Assembly (NCBI GenBank): GCA_028713675.1
Contig: JAQTNV010000040.1
Coordinates: forward strand, 1-29,523
Length of the DNA stretch: 29,523 bases
Direction: 5' to 3'
Source of the DNA: a bacterium
GTDB lineage: Bacteria; Desulfobacterota; JAPLJL01
Both the position numbers and the translations under genes were made by a program. The notes below the pieces were generated by a model. It searched no databases. It had not been told where the DNA came from and worked only from the letters and a program-made list of their open reading frames with translations. Positions 7,169 to 14,316 of the stretch are shown in pieces (position 1 is the stretch's first letter; the number at the start of each line of letters is the position of its first letter).

Positions 7169-8464
7169 TTATTTGTCCGGATTCTCGATGAATCCGCCGG
7201 CCAGGGACAGGCGCCAGCCCTTCTTTTCCTTGACCAGGGCCTTGCAGCAGTTCAGGACCTGGATCTCCTGGGTTCCCCCGGCAATCCCGATCAGCTTGGC
7301 GTCGCGGGCCAGCATCTCCACGTGGTATTCCTGCATGTATCCGTACCCACCCATCAGCTGGACCGCCTCGGAAGCCACCTCGCAGGCCGCTGCGGAAGCA
7401 TAGTACTTGGCGATGGTGAAAAATTCCTCCCGGGACTTGCCTTCCTTGATCGCCCAGGCCTGCTTCATGCACAGGTTCCGCACGTTTTCCAGGTGCATGT
7501 ACATCCTCGCGATCTTCTCCTGCATCAGCTGGTACTCGATCAGGTATTTCCCGAACTGCTTCCGGGTGCAGGCGTACTCGAGGGAATCGTCGAAACAACG
7601 CTCGATCATTCCCCAGGACATGGCGGGGGTGCCTTCCCTTTCGCTGGAAAGGGAATCCTTGGCCTCCTCCCGGCCGGTTTTCTCCTTCTTGCCCAGGAGC
7701 TGGTCCCGGTGCGCCCGGACATCGTCGAGGAAGATCTCCCCGGTGGGGGAGCCCCTCATCCCCATCTTGTTCATCGGCTTGGAGACGGACAACCCCGGGG
7801 TGCCTTTTTCCAGGACGAAGGGGTAGATCAACCGCTTATCCTGTTTAGATTCCTTGCCCCGGTCGATGTGGGCCCAGACCACGAGGATGTCGGCGTAAGG
7901 GGCATTGGTGATGAAGGTCTTGGAGCCGTTCAGGATGTAATAATCCCCGTCAGGTTTGGCGGTGGTTTTCAGGGCGAAGGCGTCGGAACCCGATTCCGGC
8001 TCGGTCAGACCCCAGCACCCCTGTTTCTCGAAGTTAAAGAGGGGAAGGGCGTATTTCTCGATCTGGTCGGAGGTGCCCTTGGACACGATGGTGTTGGCGC
8101 AGAGGGCCAGGTGCCCGGTGAGAACCATGACCAGGGAAGGGCAGACCCGGGAGATTTCCTTGCCGGCCACGAAACCGATGATCGGATCGGCCCCGCCCAT
8201 CATTCCGCCCTCGCCCTGGAGTTCTTTCTTCAGGCTCATTCCTTCTTCCCCGGCGGCTTCCTTCTTGCGCTTTTTCTCGATCAACTTCGTGATTTCCATA
8301 TTAGCCATGCCAATCAGTCCCATGTCCTCGAAGAGCTTTTTGAGCACATCGTAAGTAAGGATTTCTCCCTTCTCCATCTTTTCGACTTTCGGGGCCACCT
8401 CGTTCTGCAGATACTGGCGCATAGTCTGCTCGATCATTTTCGCGCCTTCCGGCAACTCAAACAT
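7169..8464 (-). CDS. Acyl-CoA dehydrogenase, second tandem paralogue
   Basis: 431 residues with the full FAD-dependent acyl-CoA dehydrogenase order. A helical N-terminal domain carries an unusual Lys/Glu- and Gly-rich insertion at about 62-90. The beta domain includes WGLTEPESGSDA and GSKTFITNA; the C-terminal helical domain includes TRKQFGKYL and LMGGYGYMQEY. The canonical catalytic Glu of the YEGT motif is missing (IAGGTQ, G396). A Glu in LSSEREG (E275) aligns with the helix-G catalytic Glu of isovaleryl-CoA dehydrogenase. I counted about 80% identity to the paralogue at 8591-9889. It has a strong GAGGAGG before its ATG but sits directly behind an intrinsic terminator. The substrate is unknown; electrons should go to ETF. 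Confidence 0.9.
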   Translation of the reverse strand: MFELPEGAKMIEQTMRQYLQNEVAPKVEKMEKGEILTYDVLKKLFEDMGLIGMANMEITKLIEKKRKKEAAGEEGMSLKKELQGEGGMMGGADPIIGFVAGKEISRVCPSLVMVLTGHLALCANTIVSKGTSDQIEKYALPLFNFEKQGCWGLTEPESGSDAFALKTTAKPDGDYYILNGSKTFITNAPYADILVVWAHIDRGKESKQDKRLIYPFVLEKGTPGLSVSKPMNKMGMRGSPTGEIFLDDVRAHRDQLLGKKEKTGREEAKDSLSSEREGTPAMSWGMIERCFDDSLEYACTRKQFGKYLIEYQLMQEKIARMYMHLENVRNLCMKQAWAIKEGKSREEFFTIAKYYASAAACEVASEAVQLMGGYGYMQEYHVEMLARDAKLIGIAGGTQEIQVLNCCKALVKEKKGWRLSLAGGFIENPDK

Positions 8465-8490
8465 TTTAGCGTCCTCCTCTTTGGGCGATT

Positions 8491-8536
8491 AAAAATAAAA
8501 AAAACGGCTTAAAACCTGTCTCCAAGCTTTAAGCCG
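8491..8536 (-). terminator. Intrinsic terminator/attenuator between the dehydrogenase paralogues
   Basis: On the minus strand CGGCTTAAA and TTTAAGCCG (8528-8536 and 8505-8513) form a perfect nine-base stem with a 14-nt loop. It is followed immediately by TTTTTTTTATTTTT. It lies 54 nt after the first dehydrogenase stop and ends about 27 nt before the next ATG. It should end most transcripts of the first gene and limit the second. Confidence 0.85.
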
Positions 8537-8590
8537 CTATTTTTTCCGAAAGAACCGAAAATAACAAGAAGGAGAGAGCCTGGCCCGCGG

Positions 8591-9889
8591 TTATTGCGGC
8601 GGCTCCAGGAATCCGCCGGCCAGGGATAAACGCCAGCCCTTCCGCTCTTTGACCAGGGCCTTGCAGCAGTTGAGCATCTGGATCTCCTGGGTTCCCCCTC
8701 CGATCCCGATCAGCTTGGCGTCGCGGTAGAGCATCTCCACGTGGTATTCCTGCATGTATCCGTACCCGCCCATCAGCTGGACCGCCTCGGAAGCCACCTC
8801 GCAGGCCGCCGAGGAAGCATAGTACTTGGCGATGGTGAAATCTTCTTCCCGGGATTTGCCTTCCTTGACCGCCCAGGCCTGTTTGAAGGCCAGATTGCGG
8901 ACGTTTTCCAGGTGCATGTACATTCTCGCGATTTTCTCCTGCATCAGCTGATACTCGATCAGGTATTTCCCGAACTGTTTCCGGGTGCAGGCGTACTCGA
9001 GGGAGTCTTCGAAACAGCGCTCGATGATCCCCCAGGCCATGGCCGGGGCGCCCTCCCTTTCGCCGGAGAGGGATTCCTTGGCTTCCTCCCGCCCGGTTTT
9101 TTCCTTTTTGCCCAGAAGCTGGTCTTTATGAATCCGGACATCGTCGAGGAAGATTTCCCCGGTGGGAGAGCCTTTCATTCCCATCTTGTTCATCGGCTTG
9201 GAAACGGCCAGCCCGGGGGTGCCTTTTTCCACCACGAAAGGATAAATCAGCCGCTTGTCGGCCTTGGTCCCTTTTTCCCGGTCGATATGGGCCCAGATCA
9301 CGAGGATGTCCGCGTAGGGGGCGTTGGTGATGAAGGTCTTGGAGCCGTTCAGAATGTAATAATCCCCGTCAGGTTTGGCGGTGGTTTTCAGGGCGAAGGC
9401 GTCGGAGCCGGCTTCGGGCTCGGTCAGGCCCCAGGCGCCCATTTTTTCGAAGCTGAAAAGGGGTACGGCGTATTTCTCGATCTGGTCGGAAGTGCCCTTG
9501 CCGACAATGGTATTGGCGGCCAGGCCCAGCTGCCCGGTGAGGACCAGGGCCAGGGAGGGGCTGACCCGGCAGATTTCCTTGATGGCCACGAACATGATGA
9601 TCGGGTCGGCCTGGGCGCCGCCCATCATTCCGCCTTCGGCCCGGAGCTCTTTTTTCATGTTCATTTTATCGTCGCCGGCAGCCTCCAGCTTGCGCTTCTT
9701 TTCCACCAGTTTCAGCATCTGGTTCCTGCCCATTTCGGTGATGCCCAGGCTCTGGAACAGGCCTTTGATTACTTCGAAACTGGAGATTTCCCCCTTTTCC
9801 ATCGCCTCGACCTTGGGGGCGACTTCGTTGGTCATGTATTGTCTCAGGGTCTGCTCGATCATTTTCGCGCCTTCTGACAGTTCAAACAT
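8591..9889 (-). CDS. Acyl-CoA dehydrogenase, first tandem paralogue
   Basis: 432 residues, collinear with the copy at 7169-8464 apart from a two-residue difference (GGAQADP versus GGADP). It shows the flavin and substrate motifs WGLTEPEAGSDA, GSKTFITNA, CTRKQFGKYL and LMGGYGYMQEYHVE. As in its partner, the YEGT-position Glu is Gly (IGIGGGTQ, G398), and E277 in LSGEREG lies at the isovaleryl-CoA-dehydrogenase-type position. AGGAGAACCTTC precedes the ATG. It is the promoter-proximal gene of the dehydrogenase-nth-phosphoesterase run, with a palindromic operator candidate and a structured leader. The exact acyl substrate cannot be read; branched or aromatic-derived acyl-CoA is possible given the isovaleryl-type active site. 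Confidence 0.92.
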   Translation of the reverse strand: MFELSEGAKMIEQTLRQYMTNEVAPKVEAMEKGEISSFEVIKGLFQSLGITEMGRNQMLKLVEKKRKLEAAGDDKMNMKKELRAEGGMMGGAQADPIIMFVAIKEICRVSPSLALVLTGQLGLAANTIVGKGTSDQIEKYAVPLFSFEKMGAWGLTEPEAGSDAFALKTTAKPDGDYYILNGSKTFITNAPYADILVIWAHIDREKGTKADKRLIYPFVVEKGTPGLAVSKPMNKMGMKGSPTGEIFLDDVRIHKDQLLGKKEKTGREEAKESLSGEREGAPAMAWGIIERCFEDSLEYACTRKQFGKYLIEYQLMQEKIARMYMHLENVRNLAFKQAWAVKEGKSREEDFTIAKYYASSAACEVASEAVQLMGGYGYMQEYHVEMLYRDAKLIGIGGGTQEIQMLNCCKALVKERKGWRLSLAGGFLEPPQ

Positions 9890-9918
9890 GAAGGTTCTCC
9901 TTTCTGGTCGGAATAAAT

Positions 9919-9970
9919 ACTATTTAACCCCCGGAAAATCCGGGAAATTCATATCCCCAGCTTAAATAGT
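9919..9970 (-). promoter_or_regulatory. Structured leader of the acyl-CoA dehydrogenase gene
   Basis: The leader RNA contains a perfect nine-base outer pairing, ACTATTTAA with TTAAATAGT (plus positions 9919-9927 and 9962-9970). It encloses a CCCGGA-AAA-TCCGGG hairpin (9930-9944, perfect six-base arms). The Shine-Dalgarno follows about 25 nt later. It could be a cis-regulatory RNA or simply stabilise the message. I recognise no known riboswitch. Confidence 0.45.
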
Positions 9971-9981
9971 TCGTATACGAA
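9970..9981. promoter_or_regulatory. Palindromic operator candidate TTCGTATACGAA
   Basis: A perfect 12-bp palindrome sits about 8-19 nt downstream of the predicted transcription start of the dehydrogenase gene. This is a standard position for a repressor of the TetR or GntR type that controls acyl-CoA metabolism. No such regulator is adjacent. Confidence 0.45.
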
Positions 9982-9994
9982 ACAATTTCTGATG

Positions 9995-10024
9995 ATTTTA
10001 TCCCAGAGTAATCCGGGATTTCAA
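9995..10024 (-). promoter_or_regulatory. Sigma-70-like promoter for the acyl-CoA dehydrogenase gene
   Basis: On the minus strand TTGAAA (10019-10024) and TAAAAT (9995-10000), each five of six to consensus, are separated by 18 nt. The predicted start near 9988 gives a leader of about 100 nt. Confidence 0.6.
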
Positions 10025-10025
10025 G

Positions 10026-10057
10026 GGGAAAAGAAAACTGGGAGATTAATTCCCCAG
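10026..10057 (-). terminator. Intrinsic terminator overlapping the TPR-like gene stop
   Basis: The minus strand reads CTGGGGA-ATTAA-TCTCCCAG, a short G/C stem with one irregular position. It is followed by TTTTCTTTT. The stop codon of the gene ending at 10046 lies inside the loop. Confidence 0.6.
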
Positions 10058-10693
10058 CGCCAGATCTCTTTCGATTTCAGTTATTTCTTCTTTCCGGAAG
10101 GGGAAATCGATTTTAAATTTCTGCAGGTATTGCCGGGCCTCGGTCTTGTCTCCCAAGGCGATGTCCGAATGGATCAAAACCAGGATGGCTTCGTCCCGGT
10201 ATTCCTGGTAATTGTCCAGAAAGCACCGCATGAAGTTGGCGGCTTTCCGGTATTCTTTTTTCTCAAAGTAGTCGACGCCCGAGCTGTAGATGAAAGAGGC
10301 GTAAAACTGCCGGGTTCCCTGATCCTGGGCCGAGGGGCCGACCAATCTATTTAACTCTTCGCATCGGCCGGCCTGGAGGGCGATCCCGAGCTTTACCAGG
10401 GCGGGATCTTCTTCCACGACAGATACGGTCCGGTCGGGGTTTACTTCAACCCGTGGAGCCCGGGCCCGGGCCGCTTTGGGTTCCGAGGAGGAATAGGGAT
10501 TCATAAACCGTTCCCCGGAGGGGGGGGGCGTCGGTTTGTCGGAGGAGGGGACGGGAGCCATCGATTTCCTGGACGGCGGTAAAGCCAGGAACATAATTAC
10601 CGACAGGACGATCAGTCCGGACAGGACCAGCCAGGGCAGGTAGGATTTCCGGGGCGTGTTTCCCGGGGAGATTATTTTCCGATTTTCCGGCAT
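10046..10693 (-). CDS. Membrane-anchored protein with TPR-like C-terminal domain, unknown function
   Basis: 215 residues. A cytoplasmic basic N-terminus precedes one membrane helix at about 18-39 (LPWLVLSGLIVLSVIMFLAL). A Pro/Ser-rich low-complexity linker runs from about 40 to 95. The C-terminal domain from about 110 to 210 has repeated helical pairs: YSSGVDYFEKKEYRKAANFM and IALGDKTEARQYLQKF follow the tetratricopeptide spacing. The protein is probably anchored in the inner membrane with a periplasmic protein-binding domain. It follows the YfcE-type gene after 46 nt, likely co-transcribed, and is closed by a terminator. GGAGA lies 15 nt before the ATG, which is rather far. I cannot assign a family. 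Confidence 0.75.
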   Translation of the reverse strand: MPENRKIISPGNTPRKSYLPWLVLSGLIVLSVIMFLALPPSRKSMAPVPSSDKPTPPPSGERFMNPYSSSEPKAARARAPRVEVNPDRTVSVVEEDPALVKLGIALQAGRCEELNRLVGPSAQDQGTRQFYASFIYSSGVDYFEKKEYRKAANFMRCFLDNYQEYRDEAILVLIHSDIALGDKTEARQYLQKFKIDFPFRKEEITEIERDLALGN

Positions 10694-10723
10694 CGCTTTA
10701 TATTTTATCTCCGGCCGGACCGG

Positions 10724-10743
10724 TTGAAAAGGCGGCTTTTCAA
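10724..10743. repeat. Perfect 8-bp inverted repeat at the YfcE-type gene stop
   Basis: TTGAAAAG-GCGG-CTTTTCAA overlaps the stop codon of the phosphodiesterase gene. It can form an RNA hairpin between the two leftward genes. There is no following U-run, so it may modulate message stability rather than terminate. Confidence 0.4.
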
Positions 10744-11216
10744 TCCAGGGAAATGATTTCTCCCCGGGGAACCGGACCGCTCAAGTCCAGGAGCCCCACC
10801 GAGCGGTAGCGGCCGGGGTAGTCTTTTTTCCCGGCGTATCCGGGGTTCAGGTAAAGGAGGTCTCCGGATTGGTGGAGGACATGTTCATGGGTGTGACCGT
10901 AAACCAGGACCCGGGGCCTGACCCGCTCGATCTCGGACAGGATGCGGGGTTCCAGCATGCTGAAGGAGTTGTAGCGGTGACAGAGCAGGATGCAAAATCC
11001 GTTGATTTCGATGGTCAGGTCGGTGGGGTAAAAATCGCGAAACTGATAATCCCCGTTCCCGCGGACCGCGGTCACGGGCGCGATTTTTTCCAGCTCCGAA
11101 AGAATGGCGGTTTCCTCAAAATCACCGGCGTGCAGGATGTTCCGGACCGGGCGGAAGATCTCGCTGATCCGCGGATCGATATACCCATGGGTATCACTCA
11201 GGATTCCAACCAGCAT
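10740..11216 (-). CDS. YfcE/MJ0936-type metallophosphodiesterase
   Basis: 158 residues, the normal size for the YfcE group of calcineurin-like phosphoesterases. The metal motifs appear in order: GILSDTHG (D8, H10), LHAGDF, VRGNGDYQ (the GNxD motif, here Gly where YfcE usually has Cys), LLCHRY and YGHTHEH. Members hydrolyse phosphodiesters with two bound metals in the cytoplasm; the natural substrate is generally unknown. GTGAGG lies upstream of the ATG, and a promoter candidate is at 11240-11268. The gene starts a short leftward transcript with the TPR-like gene. Confidence 0.88.
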   Translation of the reverse strand: MLVGILSDTHGYIDPRISEIFRPVRNILHAGDFEETAILSELEKIAPVTAVRGNGDYQFRDFYPTDLTIEINGFCILLCHRYNSFSMLEPRILSEIERVRPRVLVYGHTHEHVLHQSGDLLYLNPGYAGKKDYPGRYRSVGLLDLSGPVPRGEIISLD

Positions 11217-11239
11217 TATCGGTTTAACCTCACCAGCTA

Positions 11240-11268
11240 AAACTAAAAAAGATCGGAGTACTTGTCAA
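11240..11268 (-). promoter_or_regulatory. Candidate promoter for the YfcE-type gene
   Basis: The minus strand carries a perfect -35 TTGACA (11263-11268) and, after 17 nt, TAGTTT (11240-11245). This is about 24 nt upstream of the ATG at 11216. The -10 box is weak. Confidence 0.45.
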
Positions 11269-11442
11269 AACCTTGGCAGGGAGATTCCTGTCCATCCCAA
11301 AAAATCGGTCGCCGCAACCTTGAGATTGCGTTTATTAAATGCTAAATCCCGCAGGCTTCCCTCGACTACAGTGTCTCGGGATCTAATCGAAAAACCCGAA
11401 CCTGCCCGCGATCTTATTTTTCCAATTATCCTTTGTTTCTCC

Positions 11443-11471
11443 TTGACAGCGAGAGAGCGCTGGCTTAATCT
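11443..11471 (+). promoter_or_regulatory. Candidate promoter for the initiator tRNA
   Basis: A perfect TTGACA (11443-11448) is followed after 17 nt by TAATCT (11466-11471). The predicted start is a few bases before the tRNA. The stretch 11269-11442 holds no gene that I can support. Confidence 0.5.
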
Positions 11472-11484
11472 TAAACACTTACAT

Positions 11485-11561
<77 letters not shown>

Positions 11562-11573
11562 AAAACAATCATG

Positions 11574-11607
11574 GGTTTCGTGAGTCCAGACACGGGACCT
11601 TTTTTTT
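11574..11607 (+). terminator. Intrinsic terminator of the initiator tRNA
   Basis: GGTTTCGTG (11574-11582) pairs with CACGGGACC (11591-11599) over nine bases, including two G-U pairs. Eight T residues follow directly. It lies 13 nt after the tRNA CCA. Confidence 0.75.
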
Positions 11608-11641
11608 GGTTCTCAGCCTGAGCTTTTCCCGGGCGCTTTTC

Positions 11642-11650
11642 TGCTATAAT
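11642..11650 (+). promoter_or_regulatory. Extended -10 promoter for the PHP-domain gene
   Basis: TGCTATAAT is a perfect extended -10 element. No clear -35 box is seen, as is common for this class. The expected start near 11657 gives a leader of about 30 nt before the ATG at 11686. Confidence 0.55.
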
Positions 11651-11685
11651 TCCACTCCGAAATTTTGGAACGGGATGGCAACGAG

Positions 11686-12378
11686 ATGAAAATAGACCTG
11701 CATGTCCACAGCGAATTTTCCCCCGATTCGCAGTTCAGCATCGATCATATAGTCAATCTTTCCGAACAGGCAGGGCTTCCGGTAATCTGCATTACCGACC
11801 ATGACAATGTGGAAGGGTGCGTTAAGCTCAAGGAAGGGTATCCGCGCCAGCCGATCCTGCCGGGGATGGAACTGGGGCTGGCCGAAGGTGATTTCCTGGT
11901 GTATTCCCTGGACCTGGATCGGTTGAGGTCCATATTGGGGAGACATGTGAAAAGCGTGTCCGAGCTCGAACGCTCGCCCGAACTGGCCATCGTGTGGGCC
12001 CATCCCCTGTCCCGGCGTTTCCGGGATTCGGACTGCGACTTCGCGGAGGGAGAAGGCCTCCGGCGGGTGATGGATCATATTGATGGGATCGAGGTATATA
12101 ACTCAAAAATGCTGATCCACTTGACTCTCGGGCAGGAGCCAGCAGATTACGCGGAAAACCTGATTAAAATCGCCCGGGAATTCGGGAAAGCGGCCGTCGG
12201 GAGCTCTGACGCCCACCAGTTTTACAATTACCTGAAATGCTGGACGGAGGTCCCGCCGGAATACGCTTCCGCCGCGGGGGTGATCGAGGCGATCAGAAAA
12301 GGCCTGACCACCCCGCAATTCGATCCGGCTTATCTCAAGCGTCTGACGGATTACCTCGAAAAATCCGCGAGACTGTAA
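11686..12378 (+). CDS. PHP-domain metal-dependent phosphoesterase
   Basis: 230 residues from the ATG at 11686. A TTG at 11665 would add seven residues without better support. The PHP metal ligands are in order: DLHVHS (H6, H8), CITDHDN, GMELG, VWAHP and GSSDAH. The fold is that of the YciV/TrpH group, which hydrolyses small phosphoesters such as nucleoside 3',5'-bisphosphates or RNA ends. The substrate here is not determined. The protein has no signal peptide and is probably cytoplasmic. It is transcribed alone from an extended -10 promoter, convergent with the acyltransferase gene. Confidence 0.88.
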   Translation: MKIDLHVHSEFSPDSQFSIDHIVNLSEQAGLPVICITDHDNVEGCVKLKEGYPRQPILPGMELGLAEGDFLVYSLDLDRLRSILGRHVKSVSELERSPELAIVWAHPLSRRFRDSDCDFAEGEGLRRVMDHIDGIEVYNSKMLIHLTLGQEPADYAENLIKIAREFGKAAVGSSDAHQFYNYLKCWTEVPPEYASAAGVIEAIRKGLTTPQFDPAYLKRLTDYLEKSARL

Positions 12379-12385
12379 AAAACAT

Positions 12386-12416
12386 AGGGTTCTGGGGTCA
12401 AGGGTTCCAGGGTTCG
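12386..12416. repeat. Degenerate AGGGTTC heptamer/octamer repeat
   Basis: Four imperfect units, AGGGTTCT, GGGGTCA, AGGGTTCC and AGGGTTCG, follow the PHP gene stop. The related AAGGTTC unit recurs at 14353-14366. Confidence 0.6.
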
Positions 12417-12432
12417 AGCGGCAAAGCTGGAA

Positions 12433-12461
12433 TTCTGATCCTAATTTTGTATTTCTGATCC
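12433..12461. repeat. Direct repeat TTCTGATCC
   Basis: Two perfect nine-base copies (12433-12441 and 12453-12461) lie in the convergent spacer between the PHP and acyltransferase genes. I see no convincing terminator in this spacer. Confidence 0.45.
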
Positions 12462-12485
12462 AGGTTTTTTTACCCGGATTTTTTA

Positions 12486-12513
12486 CTGCTTCCTGCCTAC
12501 TGCTTACTGCTTA
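12486..12513. repeat. CTGCTTA heptanucleotide array at the acyltransferase stop
   Basis: Four uninterrupted seven-base units, CTGCTTC, CTGCCTA, CTGCTTA and CTGCTTA, end three bases before the stop codon of the leftward acyltransferase gene. A sister array lies at 17923-17971. Confidence 0.75.
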
Positions 12514-12516
12514 CTC

Positions 12517-14316
12517 TTAATTTGTAAGTGAGCGTTTCCACCTTCGGTGGAACCAGAACCACTGGGCCGGGTTTTCCCGGATACGGGCCTCGAGGATCTG
12601 GTTCAGATCCCGGGAAATCCGGATCCGGTCGGCTTTACGATCGCCGGAGGGCTCGAGGTTTAAAGGGGGATAAATCGTAACGGTGAAGCCGGATGAATTA
12701 TTGGAATCTTTCGATTTGATGAAAACCGGGAGGATGGGGGCCTGGGTCCGGAGGGCGAGAGAGGCCGGGAGGGTGGTGGTGGCGGCGGGGCGGCCGAAAA
12801 ATTCGATGAATTCTCCCCCCTCGTGAACATTCTGATCAAAGAAAATAATTATAATCTCATTTTTCGCCAGGCATTCGAGCGCCCGTTCCAGGGCGAGGCG
12901 GGGCGGGCGGTTGGGGAGGTAGGCACCGCCCATATTTTTGATATGTCCAAGAACATACCGGCCCAGCCGGGGGTCACGGGGAAAACGAAAGAACGTATTT
13001 ATCGGGTAATTCCTTTTCCCCAGGGCGGGGATGATCAGCGGGAAGACGCTGACATGGCCGCCGGCCAGGATCACTCCCCGGCCGAGCTTCTGGGCTTCGC
13101 GCAGGTGTTGCTCTCCTGCAACTTCTATCTGCCGGGAGATCCGGTTATAGGCCAGGAGCCGGAAGGCGCCCTGGCCGGCCTGGGCATAGAAATCGCGGCC
13201 CAGGTTCAGGATCTCTTTTTCACTTTTTTCCTTCCCGAAGGCGATCCGGAGATTATCCTCCGCGATTTTTCTCCGGGAGGGGGCCAGGCTTCCGGCCATT
13301 TTCCCCAGTAATTTCCCCAGGGGATTGAGCAGGGGCAGGGGGATGATCTGCGCCAGGCTGTAAATAAGCTGGGTCCCCCGGTATCCCAGGTAATGTCCCA
13401 GATGTTTTTTCCATCCCCGGACCATGGGAAAGGGAAGATCCTCATCCGGGAGAATCCTCTGCCAGCGGTTTTTATCCCAGAGCCATTGATCGGGGAAGTC
13501 TCGGACCATTTTCTCCAGGAGAGAAACGGCTTTGCTGACGACATATTCGGAGGATTTCTGCAGGCCGGGATCGATCGCGGGAAAGATTTTCAAACAATAA
13601 CCACGGCCTTCTGGGACCATAAAGGCGGGGACCACGGGGATCCCGAGCTTCCGGGCCAGGGAAACGGCCCCGGTTTCAAATCTCAAATCCTGATTGAAGA
13701 TTCGCACGGATTGGCCCCGGTAATGCACGGCGTGGTCGATGGTAACCACCAGGAAGTTGCCTTTTTTCAGGTGCTCGGTTGAGGCGTGAATGCATCCGAC
13801 CGCCGGACGGCTGGGAATCAGCTCGATCCGGCCCTCGCGCCCCTTTTTAATGAAAGCGTTGCGGACGGGCAGATTGCGCGAGAGCCGCATGATGTAACCG
13901 GAGGGATAACCGGCGAGGCTCAGGCGCGATCCGATCAGGGTGAAAGGCCCGAAGTGACCGGTGACGATTACGGCCCCGGAACCGGATTGCCTGATCCGGC
14001 GAAGTTCCTCTTCGCCTTCGATCCTGATCAGTTTTTCCATCCGTCCGGGAGCGAAAGCGGGCAGCCGTCCGGCAAGAAGGGCGGCCCGGCCGAAAGTGCG
14101 GCAGGAACGCCGGTAGATTTCCCGGGCGGCGTTGGAAGGAAGGGAAAGGCATCTCTCGATGGCTTTGGCCCCGATCAGGCGGGGTCCGCGGGCCAGCCGG
14201 GCATAGAGCTCTCCGGCCAGGGTTCCCAGGGGTAGAAGCGCGGGAAAGGGGAGGACCCGGATGAAAAGCATTACGGAATGGAAAACGAAGAGTTTAAGCA
14301 AACGGATCAAGGCCAT
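12517..14316 (-). CDS. Tandem-duplicated lysophospholipid/lipid A acyltransferase-like protein
   Basis: 599 residues made of two HtrB/LpxL-type (LPLAT) modules, about 1-295 and 305-599. Each keeps the family C-terminal signature: QWLWDKNRWQR in the first, QWFWFHRRWKR in the second. Each also has an equivalent of the GRxA...LARKLGIPVVPAF block. The catalytic HX4(D/E) motif is altered in both: module 1 has TGHFGPFT (H121, T126) and module 2 has GGHVSVFP (H421, P426), so the acid is missing twice. The N-terminal helix (about 8-30) fits a membrane-bound acyltransferase at the inner leaflet. Related proteins acylate lipid A or phosphatidylinositol mannosides. No clear Shine-Dalgarno precedes the ATG. 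The protein could be a divergent enzyme or a non-catalytic acyl-lipid binder. Confidence 0.85.
   Translation of the reverse strand: MALIRLLKLFVFHSVMLFIRVLPFPALLPLGTLAGELYARLARGPRLIGAKAIERCLSLPSNAAREIYRRSCRTFGRAALLAGRLPAFAPGRMEKLIRIEGEEELRRIRQSGSGAVIVTGHFGPFTLIGSRLSLAGYPSGYIMRLSRNLPVRNAFIKKGREGRIELIPSRPAVGCIHASTEHLKKGNFLVVTIDHAVHYRGQSVRIFNQDLRFETGAVSLARKLGIPVVPAFMVPEGRGYCLKIFPAIDPGLQKSSEYVVSKAVSLLEKMVRDFPDQWLWDKNRWQRILPDEDLPFPMVRGWKKHLGHYLGYRGTQLIYSLAQIIPLPLLNPLGKLLGKMAGSLAPSRRKIAEDNLRIAFGKEKSEKEILNLGRDFYAQAGQGAFRLLAYNRISRQIEVAGEQHLREAQKLGRGVILAGGHVSVFPLIIPALGKRNYPINTFFRFPRDPRLGRYVLGHIKNMGGAYLPNRPPRLALERALECLAKNEIIIIFFDQNVHEGGEFIEFFGRPAATTTLPASLALRTQAPILPVFIKSKDSNNSSGFTVTIYPPLNLEPSGDRKADRIRISRDLNQILEARIRENPAQWFWFHRRWKRSLTN

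Noticed and set aside
7160-8512. 450-residue plus-strand frame (and a similar one at 8741-9877)
   Set aside because: Both mirror the acyl-CoA dehydrogenases; the two shadows resemble each other only because the real genes are paralogues.
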